Assembly (NCBI GenBank): GCA_963920575.1
Contig: OY986974.1
Location: 5,753,049 to 5,817,048 of the forward strand
From: Narthecium ossifragum
Taxonomy: Eukaryota; Streptophyta; Magnoliopsida; Dioscoreales; Nartheciaceae
Direction of reading: 5' to 3'
DNA: 64,000 nt
The notes beneath the pieces were generated by a model. That model was given only the letters and a program-made list of their open reading frames with translations, had not been told where the DNA came from and did no database searches. A program made the position numbers and the translations under genes. Numbering within the stretch: position 1 is the first letter of the stretch; every line of letters begins with the position of its first letter. Shown piece by piece: positions 44,246 to 55,154 of the stretch.

Positions 44246-44592
44246 TTTTAAAAAAGCTGAATTAACTCAAACATTCTAATAAATGCACGGATTTTTGCAT
44301 CCTAATACATTTATTTTAGTGATCTTATAAAAAAAAACTACCTCACTTATTGAAACTTGCATCTTGATACCTTTATTCGTATTTTCAAGAAAGCCTACAT
44401 TTCCCTGAGTTTCTGTCCTTGACCGTTATAGTTGACCAACTAATCATAGCTATGACTTAACCTATATCCAAATAACAAAAATGCCCTTTCATTGTTATAA
44501 AAAATATATACTCCTTTAGACTCTCCTAAATCCATGTTCACACTTTCCATCACATAACCATACATTACATGACCTTCTCCAACCTAAACACT

Positions 44593-44613
44593 AAACCCTA
44601 AAACCCTAAACCC
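44593..44613 (+). promoter_or_regulatory. Telobox-like AAACCCTAA cluster
   Basis: Three consecutive AAACCCT(A)-type units lie about 210 bases upstream of the transposase start. Teloboxes occur in promoters of plant genes active in dividing cells; a role here is inferred. The array is too short to be a telomere relic of note. Confidence 0.5.
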
Positions 44614-45353
44614 TTTCTCCAAACCACATTCTCCAACCTAAATAATTGTTTTTAACCCTTCTAACATTTCTCGCTTCTCCACTATCACCTCCCCTCAACT
44701 CACATTATTCTTCCCCATCTCCCTCACCTTTGCCTTCTTCCCTGTTTATCCAACACATTTCACACAAGCTCTCAAACTCCCTCCCTAACCTACATTAGCA
44801 TCCCAATGCGTATGGATCGAAATGGATAGAGAAGATGTATACTGGAGTGAAGAAGGCGAGGAAATTTCAGAAGAAAAGGTATGTGCCAAATCAGGCCGAT
44901 GAAAGCTCGTCATTTTTATATTTTCATGCATATCAAACCGATAGGATAGCTCAATGTTTCGGTACCATGACACCGATATTATTTCATTAGTATCGGTAGC
45001 ATAATGCTGATTGTTACTGTCTTCATATAGGATTTGAAGCTATGTATCGTTACCAAAATACTGATAGAGTAGCTCAATGTATCGGTACCAAGACACCGAT
45101 ATGCTGGCATTATTATCGGTAGCATAATGCCGATTATGATGCCTTCATATAGGATTTGAAGCTTTGTGTCGATACCAAACTGTCAATATGTTACATACTT
45201 TATTGTTAGCATAATACCGTTCAATATACAATGTTGTTGTTTTTAAAGTATCGATATCTATGAATTATATTCTTCTACATACTACTGATCACTACATTAT
45301 AGTCCTAAATTTCATCGTGTTTGTCATGCTAACTGCAGGGAAACACTCATGAG

Positions 45354-46389
45354 TGAAAGTCCAAGCGGGGTGTTCTATTGGACCTTTAAATAATAATCGA
45401 TAAAATGAAAACCTAGGTAGGAGGAGTCTAAGAACTCATATGCTTGTAAATGAATAGAGTGATAAATAAATAAGTAAATGAAGGACAAGAGATAAGCTAG
45501 AGAGATTGCACCATATTTTATAGTGATTCGGCCAACCTTGCCTATGTCTACTTCACCCAAGGATCCTCCTTGGGGTTCCACTGCTTGCAAGACCTCTTAC
45601 AAGATTTCCACCAAGCTTATGGGTGTTTGACAACCTATCCACCAAGCTTACGGGTGCTTTGCAACCCTACAATCTCTCCAACTCACTATTGGATATCTCT
45701 TTCAAAGTCTACTTCACAATTTGAAGTAGTTTTACAAAGATTAAGCTCACAAATAAAGAGAATAAACTTGTTACAAAGATTTCCCAATGATCCCATAGCT
45801 CCCCCTAAGTCTTGTGCAAGTTTGTTGCATCTCCCCTTTTATAGCTGAGTTCCAAAGCCCTCCAAATAGCCGCAAATAGCCTTCCAACGACTATTTTCTG
45901 TTTCTGCAATGCCTCTTTAACGGCTAATTTCCTTACTGGCGGTCGACTGTCACATCATCTGCCAAATCATCCGTCGCACTCAAAGTAGCACTTGGATCGA
46001 CCGTCGTATCAACCTTCAAGCTTCACAGTCGACCGTCGTATCGTTCACCACATCGTCCGTGAGCTTCTGTTGTGAGAAACGCTTCTCAGAGTCGTTGACT
46101 CGTTCGGCCGTCACTTCTCCAAGACAAGTCACATAGGCCACGGTCGATCGGTTCATCGACCGTCACATCGATCGCATGCCTATTTCCCACGAACAACTTC
46201 GTCGGTTGATCCGTGCATCAACCGTCAGACTCCACGGTCGATCCGTACATCAACCGCCGCATCGACTGCGAGTACAAAAGCATCTTAAATATGATTTTAA
46301 TGCTTTCCAAATTAAGGGATGTTAATATTGAAACAATGTTTTATAATCATACACAATTTGGCATCATCAAAACAATACTAGGACTAACA
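45354..46389 (-). repeat. Solo LTR of the Sirevirus-like Copia family, 5-bp TSD ATGAG
   Basis: On the minus strand it runs TGTTAGTCCTAG to GGACTTTCA. It is flanked by ATGAG on both sides (45349-45353, 46390-46394). It is homologous to 3988-5095, with the same palindrome cluster (45935-46270 here). It interrupts the second exon of the MULE transposase. Confidence 0.9.
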
Positions 46390-46606
46390 ATGAGTATGTT
46401 TCCACTGGTGCTAGCGCTGTAGGAGATGATTTGACACTTAACTTCATTAAGGAATTCACAACCGACGAGGTATGGTGCCCAAACATTGTATCTAGTTGAA
46501 AGACTATTAAATTTATAATTCATTATTCTTATGCCTATTCTTTGTTTGCAGGTCTTCCATAACCGACAATTACTTATCCAATGGGTAAAAGAAGTTGGAT
46601 GAGAGA

Positions 46607-48152
46607 TGATGAATAAATCTTATATCTCGCAAGTATATGAATCGGTGTGATCAGTATAGCAGCAAGACGAGTATCGTACCCACAGAGATTCGTAAAGATT
46701 GTTAGAGTGAAACGCTAAAGAACATAGAAGAAAGAAAATAAGGAAGGGAAAATAAGAAATATGAAGCATCGAAAATAGATGATCTAATAACGAAATAAGA
46801 AAACGATGGAAATATGATGGATAAATACTAAGGTTCCGATTTCACCATAACATCCTCATTCTATGCATTGAATCAACAAAATCTTAATTTAATTCCAAGG
46901 GCTCGTTCTTCTAGTATGATGATCCGTTTGATCGCGGTCTTCACCAAGTACCCTCAATTAACCCTAGCTAATGAACCCATAACTAAGTGTTAATTATCTG
47001 ATGAACAACTATGAACCAAGAGTTGTCTTAGCTTGAACCCGGCCTTGACATAAACTCATGCATTCATAGATCCTGCAAGATTAGGGAATGAACCCTCGCC
47101 CAATCTTACACAAAACAATCTACAATACTTCTAGTAGCCAAGTAAAAGTATGAAGATCACAATTATAATAATGAATGCAACAAGAAATATAAATTGATTA
47201 AAAAATTAATTCAATAACATAGAATGATTCAGTTAGGGCTACATCGGTTCCTTAGCAAAGGGATTATCCACTCATGGTCATAAAAACATGTTCATCAAAA
47301 CAACCAGATATTCGTAAGAAAGATAAGAAAGAAAAATCCTAAATCTTCGTTCGGTCTTCTCCCCTCTTTTCGGCCTTCAAAACTCCTCCAATAGCTCTGG
47401 CCGACCTCCCTCATCAAACCCTAGAAAGAGTCTTATTTATAATCCAAAGTCTCTCAATCCTCAGATTAGATCTGAGTCGTTAATTTTCTTCACTGCGAAG
47501 GTAAGATCGATCTTTCCATAGGTGTAAGATTGATCCTTTGATATCAAAATCTTCAATTTCTGACTACGCCCGAGGAAAATCGATCCTTTGATAGAAGCAT
47601 AATCGATCCTTCTCAGTAGGATGGATAGTAGGATAGATCCTTCGATAGGAGAAAGATCGATCCTTCTCCTCGACGATTTCCTCAATATTCTCGAGTGAAA
47701 GGAGGATCGATCCTTCTGCGATCATCTAAAAAGTATGCTCTCTGTCGGGTCTGTCTGCATAAAAGGATCGATCCTTTTAGGGAGCATGATCGATCCGTCT
47801 TTCCTGAGTATTTACTGTTTTGTCATCCAGACTGCGCCATTGGTACTAAAATTGCCGTAACTTCCTCTAGGAAACTCGGAATCACGAACCGTAAAATTCT
47901 CCAGAAACTAGACTTCAAGAGCTTTCCAACCATTTATGGAAGATTATATGGTTCGTTTTGAGCAGGTACAGATTTGATGTTGAATATGACATATCTTTGC
48001 TTCTTTAGCTCCACTTTCATGCATATTCCAAATAACTTTGTGAAGCAACATATAAGTATAAAAATAGTACTAAAGAGACTAATTAAGGATGAAAAATCCA
48101 ATAATTAAACTATTTATAAGGCTATTCAGAGTGCACTTTTATGCACTCATCA
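46607..48152 (-). repeat. Solo LTR, Tat/Athila-like family, 5-bp TSD AGAGA
   Basis: The termini are TGATGAATAAATC and ATGCACTCATCA on the plus strand. AGAGA is duplicated at 46602-46606 and 48153-48157. It shares its right 350 bases closely with 41.9-42.5 kb (GCCGTAACTTCCTCTAGGAA, CAGAGTGCACTT). The minus-strand TATA box is at 47434-47441, and GATCGATC palindromes lie at 47508-47810, immediately upstream in LTR orientation. Confidence 0.92.
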
Positions 48153-49860
48153 AGAGAACGGCTTGGTGATTGCAATAAAGAATTCAGAGGTCGGGAGGCT
48201 GGTAGAAAGCCGATGATCACCTTCGCATCTGAGCGAAGTGAAAAATATAGGAAAACTATAAAGAAAGATGATATCTCAAAAAAGGGTGTTACCTCCCGAA
48301 AGAAGAAAGCCAACACCGGGACGAAGAAGTGTAGCTGCCCTCTCAAGCTTCAGGGTGTGAAGCTTGCCAGCGATGATGATTGGATGGTGATGGTTGTTTG
48401 TGCAGTGCACAATCACCTTAAAGCGGTGCACCTCAGGGGACACTCATTTGCCAGGAGATTAAGCGAGTAACAAAACAAATTAGTAATCAATATGTTGACG
48501 AACCTGATGAAGCCAAGGCAAATTTTGAGCACCATAAAGAAGCAAGATCCGTCTAACGCATCCACTATGAAGACCATATACAACGAACGTTAAAGGAATA
48601 GGGTGGTTGAAAGAGGTGGGAGATCAAAGATGCAGCAACAATTGAGGCATCTAAACGATATGGTTATGTTGAGTACCATACGATTTATGAAGACGCAAAC
48701 AATGTGAGGGCCATATTCTGGGCACACGGTGTGTCTATTGAGCTATACCGTGCATTTCCAGAGGTGTTGATCATGGATTGCACCTACAAGACCAACATGT
48801 ACCAACTTTGCCTAATAGAGATTGTTGGGATCACATCGACAAATATGACATTTGTTGTTGCCTTTGCATACATGGAGTTCGAGAGGGAAGGCAATTACAT
48901 ATGGGCTTTGAAAAAGCTAAGGTCATTGTTGGAAGAATGCCCAATGTCACATGTTGTTGTGATAGATAGAGATTCGGCTTGGATGAATGTTAGGAAGTTG
49001 GTCTTTTCGGAATCAAAACACACGTTATGTAGATGGCGAGCACAACTGTCAAAAGAAATTCGAAACAATAGAGAAAGCAAACTTGTTCATGGCATTATGA
49101 AAATATGTTGTATATGCATCCACTGAACATGAGTATAATACACAGTAGAACATATTGGAGTCTGCCTTTCACAAGCACAAGGATCTTATCAAAGATATGA
49201 AAGATGTGGTTGGACAATTACAAAGAACATTTTGTGAGTGTTTGGGTCGACAACTACATGCACTTTGGAAATTATATCATAAATAGGGCCGAAAGTGCAC
49301 ATGATAAGTTAAAGAAGTATCTTGGTACATCTAACTGCAGTTTTAACACTTCATGGGCCATCATCCACTTTTTGCTTGAGCTGCAACATAGTGAGATCAG
49401 AGCCTCTTTTAAGAAGAGCAAACACAACTTCAATCCGGCTGTCTTCAAAGAGCTGCGGGGGTTCATGTCAAAGAGTGCGTTTGAAATAATTTTGAGGGAA
49501 TCACTTCGAGCGGATTCTATTGGTCAGAATAAGAGTACTTGTGGCTGTGTAGTCCAGCATAGCCATGGCTTGCCATATGTCCATGAGATCGTCGGATACA
49601 AACTCGAGCAAAGACCCATACCCCTATAAGAAGTTGATCAGCATTGGCGGAAGCTTGACATGATGAAAATTGAAGCTAATGTTACCCTCAAGCTCATTCT
49701 CAAGTGTAAAAATGAGTTGGAGCTCATAGAGAGAAAGTTTATGGCACAGGATGAAGTTGAGGACTCGTGGTCGACCAAGCGCAAAGGAGAAGAAGGAGAT
49801 GTACTCAACGTGACACGACCCGTCCGCTTTTGAGTATGAGCCTTCATTCTAAAGGTAGCA

Positions 49861-52092
49861 TGTCGCGCCCCGACCCGCGTAGGCCCAACCGGGCCGGGCG
49901 ACGCGAACCGGAACTTAACCTACTGCGGAAAATTTGGCGAGGTTTCCCTCTAATCGTAGTGGTTACCCTAATTAGCATAATCATCCTGTATTATACAACA
50001 ATTATAAAGCTCAACACACAAAGCTGGAATATAGTACAAATCCTCAAACAGGGAAAGTTATACAAAAATCGCTCCCGTAGGAGACTATCTAACCAAGGTG
50101 TACACGGACAGATCACAGCTCCTCAAGCTCCGCCAGACGCCGCCACGTCACCGAACACCTGCCCGGTAGGGGCGACCGAAGAAGAGCTAGCGCCAGCACC
50201 TGCAAAACGCAGCCCGGGTAGGAGTGAGCACTAAGCTCAGCAGTGACACTACACTACGACACTCACAAAGGAAGGGAACACAACAGTGTCGTCCCCAAGC
50301 AAAGCCTAGGTGTATCACAGGGGTCCCATAACCCCACCGGATACCCCTGAGAGCCCCAGTCGTGGTCTCCCAGCGAACTGGTCACACACTGGGTCACACT
50401 CAGTAAGACAGGAAACGGCACTGCCAACTCACGACAGGATTCTGGGCACTGTCGGCGGGTAGCACCGCTGGGTAGTCACACCTGCCACCCAAGAGTTCTA
50501 GAAGGATTGGGTACCGGCTACACCACGACTTGGCTCAAGGCCGACACGACCTCTAAACATCAAACACAACGGTATTCAAGTCCAACTAACCCTATCATCG
50601 AAAAGACTGAATACTACAAATCGAGTCCTGGACCAAGCTACCCGCACGGTCCTAAGAGATAGATTCGGGCTACCCGGAAGCCCCGGATCGGCAACGCCCT
50701 AAACAGATGCAACTAATGCACAACACAATGCATGCTATGAACATGCGCAGAATAGATACATGTAAGCATGCAGCAGAATGTGATGATATAAATACAAGGT
50801 CTGGGCACGGCACCCTGCCGGCCCGGGGTGGTGAGCGATTAAAGTAAGGTCTAGGGAACTGCTGCAGTGGTACCACCACCAGCTGCCAGCAGTTCACCAC
50901 AACACCTGCACCGGAAAACAGCCCCGCAAACAACAGCTTACAGATATAGCAGATAAGGCCCTCGGCGCACGCCGGCATGCAAGGCTATGGAAAACTGTAG
51001 GGCTACCCGCCCGTTTATTCTAAACATCCCGGGAGTCATCACTCTCCCGGTTCACCACTGCCATATTATAGGGCTAACATGTTTAATCATATGTACAAGA
51101 TATCAAGACAGTAAGGAAAACTGTCATACAAAGCTCCGCGGGCAAAACCCACTTAAAATACCCTTCAGCCACTAAAGGATCGATCCTTCTCATCAAGAGG
51201 ATCGATCCCTTCAGGACTTAGGGAAAACACGTCTCTGTGAACCAAAGAGATCGATCCTTCTCATCAAGAGGATCGATCCTCTTGTAACCAGAGACCCGTC
51301 GTCCCCCAGCCACCAAAGGATCGATCTCTCCCTCCAGGAGGATCGATCCCGCACGGGCTGGGCATGACTCACCAAAGGGGATCGATCCTTCCTCAAAGAG
51401 GATCGATCCCGATGGGTTCTCCGGCGTACTTCCGGCGAGGAATACCGTCGGAAAACTCATCCAAACTTCATGAAACTCTGGGATCTGATAGATCAGAACC
51501 CCACGAGTCTAAAACCGGCAAAAACACAGAAAACCAACAACAATATATGCAGATCTAAGCAATAAACCACAGATCAAACCGGAAAACTCAAAACCCCGAA
51601 GAGAGATGTCGGTAGGATCCCTACCGGAGCAAACGCAGCTTAGATCCAAGCAGCTAGGCCTTGGATCATCCTCAACGCCTTCGAAAATCCCAAGATCCGA
51701 GCTCAAATCGCCGGATTTTCGAAAGGATTTCAAAGAAGAAGGTTCGTCTGCTTTATAGGCAAACGAACCGACCTATGAAGGATCGATCCTTACCAAAGGA
51801 AGGATCGATCACCTCATGACGATCTCACTTGACTTTCTGGCACAAGAGGATCGATCTCTTAGCTAGAGAGGATCGATCCTTTTTGTGCTGAAAGCTAAAC
51901 TTAGGCGAGAATTCAAGCCTAAGTCCGGATCTTTCGATCCCGGGTTCCACTAACCATTCTAAGCAAACATTACCACAAACATGGTCAGTGTGTGTACAAG
52001 CGCGAGTGTGGAACTAGCCGACAAGGTGCAATTTACCAAATTGCCCTTGCGGTCCACAGCGAGCCACAGGAGGGGAGGGACGGGTCCTCACA
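49861..52092 (-). repeat. Solo LTR, Tekay-like Gypsy family, 5-bp TSD TAGCA
   Basis: The plus strand reads TGTCGCGCCCCGACCC to GACGGGTCCTCACA. TAGCA flanks both sides (49856-49860, 52093-52097). It is the inverse of the LTR at 55374-57739. A TATA box (minus strand) lies at 51751-51757. AGGATCGATCC palindromes form two groups, 51176-51410 and 51778-51885, on either side of it. Confidence 0.92.
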
Positions 52093-52229
52093 TAGCAACT
52101 CCGCGCAGGGAGCATCTCTTATCGAATTGACCCCCATATCTTCCAAGAAGTTGAAGTTGCAAACACATCGTCGTAGGCCAAAGAAGAAAGTGATCTGGAG
52201 TTTGATATCTCTTTTCTTGCTATGCTACA

Positions 52230-52540
52230 TTGGCTAGTTTTCAGAAGCAGTGAGAGAACATATATGGAATGTTCTAGACATTGCAGTAGATGGTAACTGG
52301 GGATTCCGAGCCATAGCTGAACTTTTGGGTTACAACAAGCACGACTGGGTTGAAGTGAGGAAGGGTCTTATCTCTGAGTTGCGTGATCATTATGATGATT
52401 ATGTTGAATTGTACGGAGGGGAAGAGTGGGTTTCATAGCTCATGTACTCCTTGTCATTTTTCAAGGACTACCCTCCACGTGATCGGTGGATGACAATGCC
52501 GAACATGGTTGACCGCGCAGCCTTTGAAACCCGCACATAG
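52230..52540 (+). pseudogene. OTU cysteine-protease domain, first half, catalytic Cys replaced
   Basis: The frame reads VREHIWNVLDIAVDGNWGFRAIAELLG and then HDWVEVRKGLISELRDHY. In OTU domains attached to MULE transposases the nucleophile lies in DGNCGFR. Here the codon is TGG, so Cys is replaced by Trp. The aspartate and the helix after it are preserved. A TAG stop is at 52436-52438; the frame continues as SLSFFKDYPPRDRWMTMPNMVDRAAFETRT until the nested LTR at 52543. The C-terminal half follows that LTR. Confidence 0.75.
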
Positions 52541-52542
52541 GA

Positions 52543-54681
52543 TGTCACGCCCCGACCCAGAAAAACCCATCCGGATTGAGGTATGAGCCAAATATTACAT
52601 TCCTCCAAATTACATTAATTGAGAGAAAACATCCTTTATCATATATCACCAAAATGGAAGTTATACAACATGTCTCTAAATACATTATAGAGTACTCAAG
52701 TCCAAAACAGGAAATAAGATGATAAAAATAAGGGTAAATTACTGCTTTGGGCCCTGTAGTTTTCACCATATTTCATTTTGGTCCCTGTGGTTTAAAATCT
52801 TTCAAATTGGGCCCTATGGTTTTGATTTTGTAATAATTAAGGCCCTCAGGCCAACGCCGTTAATCGCCGTTGACGGCAAATGAGTCACGTGATATCACGT
52901 CATTTCGATTTGGACCCTGTGGTTTTCAAAATGTTTCATTTTGAGCCATTTGGTTTAAAATCTTTCAAACAAGGCCCTATGGTTTTGATTTTGTAACGCT
53001 TAAGGCCCTCAGGCTGACGCCGTTAACCCCATTGACGGCAAATATGGTGAAAAAAGGAGGACGAAGTAACATACCTTTCGTTTGAATTACATGATGTCAC
53101 GTGACTCATTTGCCGTCAACGGGGATTAACGGCGTTGGCCTAAGGGCCTTAAGCGTTACAAAATCAAAACCATAGGGCTTTGTTTGAAAGATTTTAAACC
53201 ACATGGCTCAAAATGAAACATTTTGAAAACCACAGGGCCCAAATCGAAATCACGTGATATCACGTGATGTCACGTGACTCATTTACCGTCAACGGGGATT
53301 AACGGCGTTGGCCTGAGGGCCTTAATTGTTACAAAATCAAAACCATAGGGCCTAATTTGAAAGATTTTAAAACACATGGCCCAAAATGAAACATGGTGAA
53401 AACCACAGGGCCCAAAACAGTAATTTAGCCTAAAAATAACCATAACAAACTCAAGTTCAACTACACAATAGTCCTAAATGATAGTACAATCGATCTTTGA
53501 ACAATGATCACGTCCTATACCATATTCTACCCAAGCTTGGCCCTAGGGGTAGATCCGGCGTACATGAGTCGCACGGATCGGTGAACACCTATTCACCCAC
53601 GTCCTAGCCTTGAATGCCTCTAATACAAACATTATACATGAGCCTATACAATCAACTAGGTTAGGTGTCTCTACTTAGCATTTCATCATACAAGTCGAGT
53701 ATAGAATGCAACATGCCAAAAAGAGCTAATAATAAAGCATAGAGCATAGCATAGCAAAACATTACCAACCCGTCACGGATTCACAAGCATCAAAGCTATA
53801 CAATAAGCATCCAAGCTCATAGAGAGCTTACTAGCATTCTATACCATGAAATATGCCAATAATAGGATATAGCCAAATAAGCCTCCACAAGGCTTATCAA
53901 TGATCAAGCTATCAATAGCCAAACCTTGCATACCATTCCATAAGAGTATACCTCGTGTCACCTCTTTTTGGCATTCCATCGAACAACTCATGAGCTAAGC
54001 ATATAGTATAGGCATTCGACGTTAAATATCTCATAATTGAAGACATACTAGCATCCATACTACCATTAACCAAACCATGCATGATTTCAAGGCATTAACA
54101 TAACATACAACATACTATGACACACATTCGGCCTCTAACAAATATTATAGCAAACATTACAACGGCGACACACTTTCAGCCTTACATTTATACTAAACAT
54201 TCTCGAAGGGCATGACTCTCTTGGTTAAACACATTAGCCACACGTAGGGCTTGGTGAATAGGGCCTAATAGATATAGGTACTTACATATAGAGCATGACA
54301 TCAATTTTACATAGATTCCCAACTTTGCATGAAACTCAGCAATCAACTAAACCTTATGTCCGATCCCGCCAAGGGGGTTTTCTAAAAGCTCATCCTATTT
54401 ATAGTAGATGGTGCCGCATGGCAACCATGTAAGACACTAGGGGTTATAAGGATAATAGATAGCATAAGGATGTCATCAAAGGGATAGATTAGGGTCTAAC
54501 AATTACATATATCATCCATAAGGCCGTATGCACTAACGCGTGTGAAACCCAACTCCGCAAGGGCAAATTACCAAAATGCCTCTGAAGTTGCAACAATCAA
54601 CAAGATCGCAAAGTAAGACGAACCAAGCCCTCAAGCCCAACCTACGATGTCAAACCAGGTTTAGAGGTATGGCTCCTCACA
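52543..54681 (-). repeat. Solo LTR, second Tekay-like family, near-perfect TSD
   Basis: It runs TGTCACGCCCCGACCCAGAA to GGTATGGCTCCTCACA. The flanks TAGGA and GAGGA match at four of five. The sequence is distinct from the 49861 family apart from the termini and has no GATCGATC cluster. A MITE is nested in it (52732-53430). It splits the OTU domain. Confidence 0.82.
52732..53430. mobile_element. Foldback MULE-type MITE in the solo LTR, 9-bp TSD
   Basis: The ends GGGTAAATTACTG and CAGTAATTTAGCC are flanked by the exact 9-mer TAAAAATAA (52723-52731, 53431-53439). Almost the entire 699 bases form an inverted repeat, with internal repeats of GGCCCTATGGTTTTGATTTT and GACGGCAAATGAGTCACGTGA-type phrases. 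Confidence 0.92.
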
Positions 54682-54897
54682 GAGGATCATAGAAATTGGG
54701 TTCGTCAGCGAAAATCAGTTTTTTTAGTTGCACATGAAGCCAGGATGTCCAATGTCGCCAGTAGTATGTAGATGGGCCACATATCGCCATGAATGTACTA
54801 TTGGATGGGATTCTTATGACCATGAGATCAAGAAATCCCAGTAGACAATCAGGCCGGGAGTCGCTACTAGGGATACTATTCAACTTGTGGATGACTG
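54682..54897 (+). pseudogene. OTU domain, second half, catalytic His replaced
   Basis: The frame resumes after the solo LTR with GFVSENQFF, a TAG stop, LHMKPGCPMSPVV and then CRWATYRHECTIGWDSY, ending at a TGA around 54897. In related MULE OTU domains the catalytic His sits in a conserved NHF-type motif before a V-x-L-K-P-G-C-P stretch; here the aligned residue is Gln. I base the alignment on the well-kept KPGCP and W spacing. Confidence 0.6.
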
Positions 54898-55154
54898 ATT
54901 GAAATATTATACTTCGCCTTCACACTCCCAAATTTTTGAAAATGTGATGTATTAAAAATGTTTTCAAATGTATGGAATTGTCCTCAAAAGTATGTATGAA
55001 AATGTTCTCAAACGAGTTCAATGATGCTTTGTCTGGCTATATACAGGTTAGTTTTCAAATTTGTAGAATTGTTCTCAAATGTAAAGCTATCATGTAATAA
55101 TGGTTGTATACAGGTTGTTAGTTTCACGTACATACCGACAAAGGTGTCTTGGTG

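Larger units (their letters stand above)
44822..54897 (+). pseudogene. MULE transposase with C-terminal OTU domain, broken by four solo LTRs
   Basis: A first exon (MDREDVYWSEEGEEISEEK, 44822-44878) ends at AAAAG|GTATG. After an intron rich in ATCGGTA repeats, acceptor CTGCAG leads to GNTHEYVSTG at 45339. A further exon starts with VFHNRQLLIQWVKEVG (46555-46605). Downstream of the nested LTR come a FAR1/MULE-type zinc region (GTKKCSCPLKLQG, VCAVHNHLKAVHLRGHSFARRL at about 48320-48460) and the transposase core at 48704-49126 (PEVLIMDCTYKTNMYQLCL, VDRDSAWMNV-like, CRWRAQL). The DDE-family Asp in DCTYKTN is present. More host sequence lies at 49200-49855, and the OTU part at 52230-52540 and 54682-54897. 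Many stops (for example 48468, 49124, 49627) and shifts show it is dead. Confidence 0.85.

Noticed and set aside
44593..44613. Interstitial telomere relic
   Set aside because: Only about three units; better explained as a telobox-type promoter motif.
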